Assembly: GCA_012522855.1 (NCBI GenBank)
Contig: JAAYJQ010000031.1
Coordinates: 62,001-126,000 of the forward strand
Reading direction: 5' to 3'
Length of the DNA: 64,000 nt
DNA from: Bacteroidales bacterium
Lineage (GTDB): Bacteria > Bacteroidota > Bacteroidia > Bacteroidales > UBA932
Position numbers and translations under genes: made by a program. The notes below the pieces were generated by a model. That model made no database searches and was not told the DNA's origin. It saw only the letters and a list, made by a program, of their open reading frames with translations. Each line of letters begins with the position of its first letter. Position 1 is the stretch's first letter. Shown here piece after piece: positions 15,500-23,924 of this stretch.

Positions 15500-17041
15500 T
15501 TACTTTAGAGCTTTGTTGAGCAGATAATAAATTTCGTTGATTTTCAGATCCCGTTTGAATCCTTCCAGAGTCGTTTCCCGGCCGATGTGCAGCATTTCGA
15601 TGTCTGCGATTTCGGCGTAATCCTCCCAATATTCCGGAGTCAGATCGTAGGAGAAGCAGGAGTGATGGGTGCCGCCGGCCATCATCCAGGCGGCTGCGCC
15701 GACTTCGAAGTTGGGCTGCGGAATCCAGAGGGCAGATGCGACCGGAAGCTTTGGAAGCGGCTTCGGTTCGATGCATTCCACATCATTGACAATCAGGCGG
15801 AACCGCCCTCCCATGTCGACAATCGTCGCGGTCACGCCCGGTCCGGTCTTGCTGGTGAATACCAGGCGGGCGGTCTCGGACTTGCGGATCCCGATCCCGA
15901 GGAAGTGCACCTCAAGCCTGGGTTTGCCGGCCGCGATGAGCGGACAAATCTCCAGCATGTGCGCCTGCAGGATCGCGGATTGCTCGCCGTCGAAGTTGAG
16001 GGTGTAGTCTTCGAGGAAGGAACAGCCCTTGTCCAAGCCTCTGGTCATAAACCAGACCGTTCTGTACAATGCAGCGGATTTCCAGTCACCTTCCGCGCCG
16101 AATCCGTAGCCCTCCGCCATCAGGCGCTGGGACGCCAGGCCGGGAATTTGATCGAATCCTTTTCCGGTCTTCTCGACATCCACGTCGCCGAGGTCGTCGA
16201 AGTTGGTCGTGAAGCCTTTGGCCTTGTAAGCCTTGAGAACAGCCCGCAAGGTGAGTTCCGCCTTGGCGGAATTCCAGATCTTCGCATACCCCTCTGAATG
16301 TACGTCCTCCAGCGCTTCGTCGTGGTCATATTCCTTGAAATAGATTTGTACAAGTTCTTCTACATCTGTGTCGAGCACTTTGTCGAAGTAGGGCATGATC
16401 TCGCTGAAGGGGACGTAGTCGACATGGTAGCCCAACCGCATCTCGGCTTCCACCTTGTCGCCGTCCGTCACCGCCACATTGTTCATCTGGTCCCCGAACC
16501 GGATGATGCGCATGTCCTGGGCGTCCGCCCAGGCGGCTGCCACCCGCTGCCAGACCGCGATGCGTTCCAGTGTCTTGGCGTCTTTCCAGTAGCCGACCAC
16601 TGTCTTGTGGTTCTTGCGCATCCGGGAAAGGATGTGGGCGTATTCGCGGTCGCCGTGCGCGCTTTGGTTCAGATTCATGAAATCCATGTCCATCGTGTCC
16701 CAGGGAATCTCCTTGTTGTACTGTGTGTGCAGGTGCAGCAACGGCTTCCTCAAGGTCTGAAGGCCGTGGATCCACATCTTGGCGGGGGAGAAGGTGTGCA
16801 TCCACGTGATGACACCCACGCATTTGGATTCATTCTCCGCCGCTTTCATGATGGCGAGCACCTCCTCGGAGGAATTCGCAGTTCCCTTGTAGACAATCTT
16901 GACGGGGAGTTTGCCGGAGGCATTCATGCCGTCCACCATTTTGGTGGAATGTCCGTCCACTTGCACGACGGCGTCGCCGCCGTAGAGGAGCTGCGCTCCC
17001 GTGACGAACCATACTTCCAGGTTTCCGTATTCTTTTATCAT
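15500..17041 (-). CDS. araA: L-arabinose isomerase
   Basis: The metal-dependent enzyme interconverts L-arabinose and L-ribulose, the first intracellular step of the pathway. Its 513 residues begin YGNLEVWFVTGAQLLYGGDA. Family features include GVITWMHTFSPAKMWI, LHTQYNKEIPWDTMDMDFMN with the substrate-contact residues, HGDREYAHI, the acidic metal-site region MAEGYGFGAEGDWKSAAL, LEDYTLNF, and the histidine of HHSCFSYDL near the end. It sits between araD (31 bases upstream) and araB (1 base downstream). Confidence 0.98.
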   Translation of the reverse strand: MIKEYGNLEVWFVTGAQLLYGGDAVVQVDGHSTKMVDGMNASGKLPVKIVYKGTANSSEEVLAIMKAAENESKCVGVITWMHTFSPAKMWIHGLQTLRKPLLHLHTQYNKEIPWDTMDMDFMNLNQSAHGDREYAHILSRMRKNHKTVVGYWKDAKTLERIAVWQRVAAAWADAQDMRIIRFGDQMNNVAVTDGDKVEAEMRLGYHVDYVPFSEIMPYFDKVLDTDVEELVQIYFKEYDHDEALEDVHSEGYAKIWNSAKAELTLRAVLKAYKAKGFTTNFDDLGDVDVEKTGKGFDQIPGLASQRLMAEGYGFGAEGDWKSAALYRTVWFMTRGLDKGCSFLEDYTLNFDGEQSAILQAHMLEICPLIAAGKPRLEVHFLGIGIRKSETARLVFTSKTGPGVTATIVDMGGRFRLIVNDVECIEPKPLPKLPVASALWIPQPNFEVGAAAWMMAGGTHHSCFSYDLTPEYWEDYAEIADIEMLHIGRETTLEGFKRDLKINEIYYLLNKALK

Positions 17042-17072
17042 ATTTTTGAATTTTAGAGTATTAAATTATGTC

Positions 17073-17759
17073 TTATTTCTGGCCGTAATAGGCGTCGGGA
17101 CCGTGCTTCCGGGAAAAGTGCTTCTCGATCAGCAGGTCGTTCATGGTCAAGTCGGGGTTGACCGTATAAGAGATGAACGCCATCTTGGCCACCTGCTCCA
17201 GCACGACGGCATGGCAGACGGCTTCCGCGGCGTCCTTACCCCAAGTGAACGGACCATGGTTCTTCACAAGGACCCCCGGCGTGTGAAGGGGGTCGAGCGA
17301 TTCGAAACGTTTCACGATCACGTTTCCGGTCTCTTTTTCATATTCCCCGAGGACTTCTTCGGCGGTCATGTCCGGGGTGCAGGGGACGGCATGGTGGAAA
17401 TAGTCCGCATGGGTGGTCCCGATGTTCGGCAGATCCCTGCCCGCCTGCGCCCAGGCGGTCGCGTACGTCGAATGGGTATGGACAATCCCGCCGATTCCCG
17501 GAAAGGCGTTGTAGAGGACGATATGGGTCGGAGTGTCGGAAGACGGCCGGAGACGGCCTTCCACGACCTTCCCGTTCAGGTCCACGACGACCATGTCTCC
17601 GGGTTTCATTTCATCGTAGCTGACTCCGCTGGGTTTGATGACCACCAGGCCCGAGGACCGATCGATGGCCGAAACGTTGCCCCAGGTGAAAAGCACCAGA
17701 CCTTGTTTCACCAGGTCCAGGTTCGCGCGACAGACTTTGTCTTTGAGTTCTTCAAGCAT
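17073..17759 (-). CDS. araD: L-ribulose-5-phosphate 4-epimerase
   Basis: This class II aldolase-fold zinc enzyme converts L-ribulose 5-phosphate to D-xylulose 5-phosphate, which enters the pentose phosphate pathway. The 228-residue chain has [40 protein letters not shown], the zinc ligands in [15 protein letters not shown], and [13 protein letters not shown] with the third histidine. It starts 3 bases after the symporter stop and shares its transcript. Confidence 0.98.
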   Translation of the reverse strand: MLEELKDKVCRANLDLVKQGLVLFTWGNVSAIDRSSGLVVIKPSGVSYDEMKPGDMVVVDLNGKVVEGRLRPSSDTPTHIVLYNAFPGIGGIVHTHSTYATAWAQAGRDLPNIGTTHADYFHHAVPCTPDMTAEEVLGEYEKETGNVIVKRFESLDPLHTPGVLVKNHGPFTWGKDAAEAVCHAVVLEQVAKMAFISYTVNPDLTMNDLLIEKHFSRKHGPDAYYGQK

Positions 17760-17762
17760 GGT

Positions 17763-19709
17763 TTACCAGAATAACGCATATAGGAGGATGGTGATGATCG
17801 CGATCCCGAGTGCGCCCCAGTTGTAGGCCTTCGAAGTATGGAAGAGCGTTAGGTCGACGGGGAGGGCTTTCTTGTCGCGCTTGCGGTCGTTGGCGTTGGA
17901 ATAGAGCCAGACCGCGGAAGATCCGACAAGGACACCGAAGAAAAAGAACGCCTGGAATCCGATGTCGTTCAAGTACGCGATGAGATGGTTGTCCGGGTTG
18001 GCCGTTTCGGGAAGCAAGGCTCCCCAGATCACGACCACTGCCGCCGCAAGGATGAAGAAGAGCCCGGAAAAGCCGAGGATCTTCGCCCATTTGAGCATCG
18101 TCTTGCGGTCCCGTTCGGCGGGAAGTTCGCAGTCGATGAACTTCTTGTCCAGCAGGGAGATCAGCACAAACATCGTAAAGAGAATTATGAATATGTAGCC
18201 TGCTCGCAACTGGAATGCGACACCGGGCAGGCAGACCTTGAACAGCACGCCCAGCGGGATGGTCGCGATAGCGGTCCAAACGGCAGCCTTCGGAGAGGCT
18301 TTCTTCCAGAGCAGCCCCAGTCCGAACACGACAATGATGCCCGGATAGATGAATCCGGAATATTCCTGAATGTATTGGAAAGCTTGGTCGAGCCCGCCGA
18401 GCAGCGGTTTCACGGCGATGGCCGCAATCAGAAGCGCTGCCAGGCAAGTAAGCCGTCCGGTTGCTACAAGATTTTTGTCGGAAGCGTCTTTCTTGATGTA
18501 CTTCCGGTAGATGTCCATGGTGAACAGCGTTGAGGTGCTGTTGAACATGGAGGCGAGGGAGGAAATGATCGCTGCCGTAAGCGCCGCCAAGGTAATTCCT
18601 TTGACGCCGATCGGGGTGAAATTGCGGACGAGCCACGGGTAGGCCTCATCGGCCACGGTCACCTGTCCCTGCAGATTGGGGAACATTTCCGGATGGATGG
18701 AAATGTAGTAGGCGCAGACGCCGGGAAGTACCACGATGAACGGGATCAAGATCTTGAGGTATCCGGCGAATACGAGTCCCTTCTGAGCATCGTCGACGCT
18801 CTTCGCGGCGAGTCCTTTCTGGATGATGTACTGGTTGAATCCCCAGTAGCCCAAGTTGGTTAACCACACGCCTCCGACGATGGCAGCGATCCCCGGTACG
18901 TTGGCGAAAGCCTGCGGAGAATGGGATTGCTGGATTACCAGATGGAAGTGTGAATCGTTAAGATGATCTCCCGTGGTGAGATCCGTGTACACGTTGCGGA
19001 GTCCTTCCAGCACCGCGCCGCCACCCACGGATTTGAGGGCGAAGTAGGCGGTGATCAGACCGCCGCCAATCAAGCAGACCACCTGCAGCACATCCGTCCA
19101 GGCTACGGAGGCCAAACCTCCGTAGATGGAATAGACGCCCGCGATAACGAAGAGCAAGATGACGATCAGCATCCGGACGGACACTGTAAAGTTACCGAAT
19201 TGAACAGCCAGTCCCTGGAGTCCCAGGATCTGTTCGATAGCAAGCGCGCCCAGCCAGGCGACGGAAGTCAGGTTCACAAAGACGTACAGGAACAGCCACA
19301 GGATCGAGAAGGCCAGACCGACCCCGTCGTTGTAGCGCTCCCGCAGGAACTGCGGAATCGTGAAGATCTTCTGCTTCAGCATGACGGGGAGGAGAAATTT
19401 CCCGATTACGACCAGGGTAATCGCGGCCATTATCTCGTAGGCGGCCGTTGCGATGCCGTCGCGGTAGCCGGTACCGGACATGCCGATAAACTGTTCCGCG
19501 GAAATGTTGGCGGCTATGAGAGAGGCGCCAACCGCCCACCAAGTAAGGGTATTGCCTGCTAGAAAATAGTCGTTGGCGCTTTTCTGCTTCCCTTTTTTGT
19601 TTCTTCCGATGAAAAGGCCGAGAGAGACGAGCAAGACCAGATAACCGATGACAATGGTAAAGTCGACGGTTGCGAAACCGGACTGCCGGACGGCTTCAAT
19701 CAAGTTCAT
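17763..19709 (-). CDS. Sodium/sugar symporter (SSS family), probable arabinose importer
   Basis: The 648-residue membrane protein is a sodium:solute symporter with about 14 helices. Family marks are DYFLAGNTLTWWAVGASLIAANIS and EQFIGMSGTGYRDG in the first helices, QFLRERYND, YSIYGGLASVAWTDVLQ, and the sodium-site helix AALTAAIISSLASMFNSTSTLFTMD. Location between galM and araD makes arabinose or arabinose oligomers the likely cargo, by inference from context. A longer C-terminus than the shortest family members adds extra helices. It starts 9 bases after the galM stop. Confidence 0.93.
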   Translation of the reverse strand: MNLIEAVRQSGFATVDFTIVIGYLVLLVSLGLFIGRNKKGKQKSANDYFLAGNTLTWWAVGASLIAANISAEQFIGMSGTGYRDGIATAAYEIMAAITLVVIGKFLLPVMLKQKIFTIPQFLRERYNDGVGLAFSILWLFLYVFVNLTSVAWLGALAIEQILGLQGLAVQFGNFTVSVRMLIVILLFVIAGVYSIYGGLASVAWTDVLQVVCLIGGGLITAYFALKSVGGGAVLEGLRNVYTDLTTGDHLNDSHFHLVIQQSHSPQAFANVPGIAAIVGGVWLTNLGYWGFNQYIIQKGLAAKSVDDAQKGLVFAGYLKILIPFIVVLPGVCAYYISIHPEMFPNLQGQVTVADEAYPWLVRNFTPIGVKGITLAALTAAIISSLASMFNSTSTLFTMDIYRKYIKKDASDKNLVATGRLTCLAALLIAAIAVKPLLGGLDQAFQYIQEYSGFIYPGIIVVFGLGLLWKKASPKAAVWTAIATIPLGVLFKVCLPGVAFQLRAGYIFIILFTMFVLISLLDKKFIDCELPAERDRKTMLKWAKILGFSGLFFILAAAVVVIWGALLPETANPDNHLIAYLNDIGFQAFFFFGVLVGSSAVWLYSNANDRKRDKKALPVDLTLFHTSKAYNWGALGIAIITILLYALFW

Positions 19710-19718
19710 GTTCTTGAC

Positions 19719-20867
19719 CTATCGGGTAGCGAATGCGAACACGCAATGACTGCTGTATGTTTCTCCGGGACGAAGCACGGCGGAGGGCCAATCCGGCTTG
19801 TTGGGGGTGTCCGGATACTTCTGCGTCTCGAAGCAGATGGCGGAACGTTGCTGGTAGGTTACGCCTTTCTTACCCACCGTGGTACCGTCGAGAAAGTTGC
19901 CGGAATAAACCTGGATGCCCGGTTCGTCGGTGTATACCTTCAACACGATGCCGCTGGCAGGGCTGTAGCATTCCAGCGCTACGACGGAATCGTCGCGCTG
20001 CGTGTCGAGCACAAAGTTGTGGTCGTATCCATTGCCGAAAGCGATCTGATCGAAGTCCCGCCGGTTGATGTCACGGCCGATTTGTTTCGGCTGGGTGAAG
20101 TCCATGGGTGTGCCGGCTACCGGGAGAATCTCCCCTGAAGTCATGAATGTGGAATCTACCGGGGTGAAGGTCGCGGCATTCACGTAGAGTTCGTCTTCGG
20201 TTATGCTGTGGTTTGCAGGGTCTCCGGAGAGGTTGAAGTACGAATGATTCGTCATGTTGATGATGGTCGGAGCGTCCGTAATGGCTTCATAGCGGATGTC
20301 CAGGGAATTGTCCTCCATCAGTGTGTAGGTCACATAGGCCTTTACGGTTCCCGGGAAGTTCTCGTCGCCGTCGGGGGAGATCAGTTCCAACTTCACATGT
20401 TCCGAATCGGATTCTACAACGGTAAAGACGTGGTATTGCCAGCCTTTCGGGCCACCGTGAAGACAATGGCCGAAGTTGTTCTGGGCCAGTTGATATTCCG
20501 TGCCGTCCAAGGTGAACCGGCCTTGGTTGATTCGGTTGGCATAACGGCCGATCACAGCGCCGAAATCTGTCGCGTGGTTCTCCGGGAAATAGTCGGAAAC
20601 CTTGTCGAAGCCCAACACGACATCCTGGAACGCTCCGTTCCGATCGGGGACTATGACGGACACGATCCGTCCGCCGAAATTGGTGATGCAGACCTCCATC
20701 CCCTTACTGTTGGTGAGGGCGTACAACGCAGTCTTCTGTCCGTCGTACTCGGAGTCGAAATCCGCAGGATTCAGTCCGGATTTGGTCAGCGCGATTTCTT
20801 GCTTGCATCCGACGGCCGCAAGAGCGGCAATGATGGCCACACCGGCCGAGAAAAAGATTTTTTTCAT
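19719..20867 (-). CDS. galM: Aldose 1-epimerase, predicted lipoprotein
   Basis: The enzyme speeds the interchange of alpha and beta anomers of an aldose such as arabinose or galactose. The 382-residue protein has an N-terminal lipoprotein signal with the lipobox AAVGC (Cys about 21), so it is placed in the periplasm or on a membrane face. Domain marks are NFGGRIVSVIVPDRNG, DFGAVIGRYANRINQGRF, NNFGHCLHGGPKGWQ, NMTNHSYFNLSGD with the catalytic His, and YDHNFVLD; ECYSPASGIVLKVYTDEPGIQVYSGNF contains the acid residue region. It is the first gene of the arabinose operon and would prepare sugar for the adjacent symporter. Confidence 0.96.
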   Translation of the reverse strand: MKKIFFSAGVAIIAALAAVGCKQEIALTKSGLNPADFDSEYDGQKTALYALTNSKGMEVCITNFGGRIVSVIVPDRNGAFQDVVLGFDKVSDYFPENHATDFGAVIGRYANRINQGRFTLDGTEYQLAQNNFGHCLHGGPKGWQYHVFTVVESDSEHVKLELISPDGDENFPGTVKAYVTYTLMEDNSLDIRYEAITDAPTIINMTNHSYFNLSGDPANHSITEDELYVNAATFTPVDSTFMTSGEILPVAGTPMDFTQPKQIGRDINRRDFDQIAFGNGYDHNFVLDTQRDDSVVALECYSPASGIVLKVYTDEPGIQVYSGNFLDGTTVGKKGVTYQQRSAICFETQKYPDTPNKPDWPSAVLRPGETYSSHCVFAFATR

Positions 20868-20922
20868 AACATTATTATTTATTTATCACATACATTATAG
20901 AGGATGCCGTGTTGGCCATTAA

Positions 20923-20952
20923 CAAAAATAGGCATTATTTCCCGGACTGCAA
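20923..20952 (-). promoter_or_regulatory. Promoter of the arabinose operon
   Basis: On the minus strand a -33 TTG (20952-20950) is followed after 19 bases by the -7 box TATTTTTG (20930-20923), exact in both sequence and spacing. The leader to the galM start is about 50 bases. No regulator gene lies beside the operon. Confidence 0.75.
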
Positions 20953-21049
20953 GAAAGAAGTTTTTTACTTTCCGGGATGCAAGGTTTCCGTTGCGCCGCA
21001 TTTAGAAGTGTAAAGTCCCGCTACTTTGACTAGACTTAATTGAAACGAT

Positions 21050-22567
21050 ATGAAACACTCTTTGTACCATTGGGCCCTCGTTGCCCTTTCCGCCGGAATG
21101 TTTGCGGCTTGCTCCTTCCCCAAAGATGGTGAATTTGATTCCCTGCACATGAAAATGGATGGAGAAATGCTTCTAGGCTATCCCGGATCCCCTGAACAGA
21201 CCGGAGATCGGTTCTCGGAATTCAAGGACAACCCGTTCATCAAGACGGCGGACGTCCCTGTCTCTACCTTCTCGGTCGATGCCGACGGGGCTTCGTACGC
21301 CTACATGCGCCGAAACATCATGCAAGGTCATTTCCCGGATAAATCGTCTGTACGGATCGAAGAGTTCCTGAACTACTTCACCTTTGACTATCCGGATCCG
21401 TCTGACGGAAAGAACGTCGCCATCAATTCCGAAGTCGGACCCTGTCCCTGGAACGAAACTCATCACCTGATGCGGCTCGGAATCAAAGGGCAGTCGCTTT
21501 CCGTCGCCAAGGTCCCGCTCGCCAATTTCGTGTTCCTGGTCGATGTCTCGGGTTCGATGGATTCCGACGACAAACTGCCGCTGCTGAAAAAGAGCCTCTT
21601 GACTCTGGTTGACTACCTGAATCCAAAGGATCGGATCGCGATCGTGACCTATGCAAGCGGAGTCCGCAAGGTGCTGGAGTCCACGCCTGTGAGCGAGGCG
21701 GCCAAGATCAAGTCGGCGATCAGGGAGTTGTCGGCCTATGGCTCGACCGCGGGAGGCGCCGGCATGCGGATGGCTTATGAAGAAGCCCTGCGCAATTACA
21801 TCGATGGCGGCAACAACCGCGTGATCATGGGGACCGACGGGGATTTCAATGTCGGGGAATCCTCTACGGACGCGATTTTGGAACTCGCGCAGAATTACGC
21901 GCAAAAGGGCATCTACATTACGATCTGCGGATTCGGCATGGGCAACCTCAATGATGCGATGATGGAGACGGTCTCCAACAAGGGGAACGGCACCTATCAA
22001 TACATCGATTCGGAAGGAGAGATGACCAAGGTCTTCGTGAACGAGCGCGCCCGCTTCCTGGCGGTCGCGAACGACGGCAAGGCCCAGGTGACTTTCGATC
22101 CGACGATGGTGGAAAGCTACCGGTTGATCGGTTACGAAAACCGGGTGATGGAGAATGAAGACTTCGAGAACGACCGGAAGGACGCGGGAGAGATCGGGGC
22201 CGGACAGACCATTACCGCCCTCTACGAAATCGTGCCCGGCGCGGACTGGGGAACCCGTCCGCGTAAAGCGCTCGCGAAATTCGATTTCCGCTACAAAAAA
22301 CAGTTGGGAGACGAGAGCGTTCTCCTGGAATCCGATGTGACCACCTCCGACGGTTCCAAAATGAGTCCCAACCTGTCATTCGCGTCAGGCATCGCCGCCT
22401 ACGGCATGCTGCTGCGCCATTCCGAATATGCGGGCACCGCTTCCTACCGGCTTGCCTATGACCTGGTGGAGAACAGCATGAAGGTGATAGGTGCGGACGA
22501 TTACCAGTACAGATTGCGGGAAGAGCTGCTGCGCTTGATCGACCGGGCCGAGAAGATCAACGAATAG
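21050..22567 (+). CDS. VWA-domain lipoprotein, YfbK family
   Basis: The 505-residue protein has a lipoprotein signal (FAAC, Cys21), so it is membrane-anchored outside the cytoplasm. An N-terminal extension (about 60-150: STFSVDADGASYAYMRR, VRIEEFLNYFTFDY) is the von Willebrand-associated domain of the YfbK family. The VWA domain follows with an intact metal-ion site: DVSGS at 165-169, Thr in GSTAGGAG near 233 and Asp in GTDGDFNVG at 263. The C-terminal part (GIAAYGMLLR, YRLREELLRLIDRA) is the family tail. VWA domains mediate protein contacts; the partner is unknown. It ends 1 base from the convergent desulfidase-type gene. Confidence 0.92.
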   Translation: MKHSLYHWALVALSAGMFAACSFPKDGEFDSLHMKMDGEMLLGYPGSPEQTGDRFSEFKDNPFIKTADVPVSTFSVDADGASYAYMRRNIMQGHFPDKSSVRIEEFLNYFTFDYPDPSDGKNVAINSEVGPCPWNETHHLMRLGIKGQSLSVAKVPLANFVFLVDVSGSMDSDDKLPLLKKSLLTLVDYLNPKDRIAIVTYASGVRKVLESTPVSEAAKIKSAIRELSAYGSTAGGAGMRMAYEEALRNYIDGGNNRVIMGTDGDFNVGESSTDAILELAQNYAQKGIYITICGFGMGNLNDAMMETVSNKGNGTYQYIDSEGEMTKVFVNERARFLAVANDGKAQVTFDPTMVESYRLIGYENRVMENEDFENDRKDAGEIGAGQTITALYEIVPGADWGTRPRKALAKFDFRYKKQLGDESVLLESDVTTSDGSKMSPNLSFASGIAAYGMLLRHSEYAGTASYRLAYDLVENSMKVIGADDYQYRLREELLRLIDRAEKINE

Positions 22568-22568
22568 A

Positions 22569-23924
22569 TCATTTGCGTAGCATGATCTCCTGAATCAACC
22601 GATCAGTTGACTGCATTCCGAACGATCCGATCCTGCCCAGGTTTCGGATCGTTTTTTCGATGTCCTTGTCGATGATTCCGTCCGTCTCTTGGATGCAAGT
22701 GTCTCGGAGGGCCAGCACGCAGGATTGCACCGCGCTCGAGACCCCGGAGGCGACCTTCATGGCGCAGCCGACCTTCGCTCCGTCGCAGACCATCCCCGTG
22801 ATGTTGCCGATCATGTTCTTGATCGCGGCGCACACTTGTTCATAGGATCCTCCCCGGAGATACACCAGTCCACAGGCGGATCCGGTGGATGCAATCACAC
22901 AGCCGCAGAGCGCGGACAGTTTGCCCAGATAGTGTTTGATGTGGATGGCGACCAGATTGCTCAAGATCAAGGCTCTCGCCAATTGTTGCTCCGTAACGCC
23001 GTACTTCATCGCATAGGCGATCACGGGCATGCTGACGGTGATGCCCTGGTTCCCGCTTCCTGAATTGCTCATCGCGGGCAGTTTGCATCCGGCCATTCGG
23101 GCATCCGAAGCCGCTGCGGTCATCCCCATGGCGAAACTCATGAAGTCGTCTCCGAACACTTCGTATTGGTTCTCCCGGATGGTTTTTCCGACTCCGAGCC
23201 CATAGTCTCCCTTCAAGCCTTCCACGGCCAGGGCGAGATTCAGTCTGCGGCCCTCCAGAATAAAGGCGATGTCCGCATCGTCAGCCCGGAGGGTGAAATC
23301 GTAAATCTCCCGTACGGTCAGATCATAATCGTCCGGGCATGCGTCGGAAACAGGATCCGAAGGACTGTTCCGCACGGTTTCAAGAACTTTGCCTGCGAAA
23401 CGGGTTTCAACAAAATTGTCGTGGTCGTCCCGAATGACTGCAAGGGCTTCTTCGCCGACGGTCGTTTCCGCAGTTCCGTTCTTATTTTCCAAGCAGACGG
23501 ATGCCCGGATGTACAGCAGGTGGGGGGTCTCCGCAACCTCCAGGATTACTTTCTTGGTCTTGACCAGTTCTTTCGCCCGGCTGACGGCAGCTTCGGAGAC
23601 GTCCTTCAACACTTCGAGCCCGTAGGCGGACTTGCCGCAGACGGCGCCGAGCGCGGCGGCGATGTCCAGGCCGATCATGTCTGTGCCCGGGATGCCGACC
23701 CCCAGCCCGTTCTTCAGGATATTTCCGCTGACTGCGATGCGGATCCGGAACGCGGCGGTCAGCCGCCACAGCGGACAAGCCGGTTCACAGTCGGATCCGT
23801 GTTCCGCCAGCACTTCGACTGCTTTCGCGACAGCAAGCGATACGGCGATGGGCTCGGTGCAGCCGAGGGCGGGTTTTACCTCCTTCTGCAGGAGCGCGAT
23901 CAGTTTGGAATCTCTGGGTGTCAT
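22569..23924 (-). CDS. L-cysteine desulfidase / L-serine dehydratase-like (UPF0597, CyuA family)
   Basis: Members of this iron-sulfur family break down L-cysteine to pyruvate, sulfide and ammonia, and the fold is related to the alpha domain of L-serine dehydratase. The 451-residue sequence has EVKPALGCTEPIAVSLAVAKA with the first cluster cysteine (C22), ISGN-like AVSGNILKNGLGVGIPG, the SNSGSGNQGI loop, STGSACGLVYLRGG, and the pair of cysteines in GNITGMVCDGAKVGCAMKVASG. All the cluster cysteines therefore seem present. It overlaps the end of the upstream amidase-like gene by 4 bases, suggesting coupling, though no functional link is known. Confidence 0.9.
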   Translation of the reverse strand: MTPRDSKLIALLQKEVKPALGCTEPIAVSLAVAKAVEVLAEHGSDCEPACPLWRLTAAFRIRIAVSGNILKNGLGVGIPGTDMIGLDIAAALGAVCGKSAYGLEVLKDVSEAAVSRAKELVKTKKVILEVAETPHLLYIRASVCLENKNGTAETTVGEEALAVIRDDHDNFVETRFAGKVLETVRNSPSDPVSDACPDDYDLTVREIYDFTLRADDADIAFILEGRRLNLALAVEGLKGDYGLGVGKTIRENQYEVFGDDFMSFAMGMTAAASDARMAGCKLPAMSNSGSGNQGITVSMPVIAYAMKYGVTEQQLARALILSNLVAIHIKHYLGKLSALCGCVIASTGSACGLVYLRGGSYEQVCAAIKNMIGNITGMVCDGAKVGCAMKVASGVSSAVQSCVLALRDTCIQETDGIIDKDIEKTIRNLGRIGSFGMQSTDRLIQEIMLRK

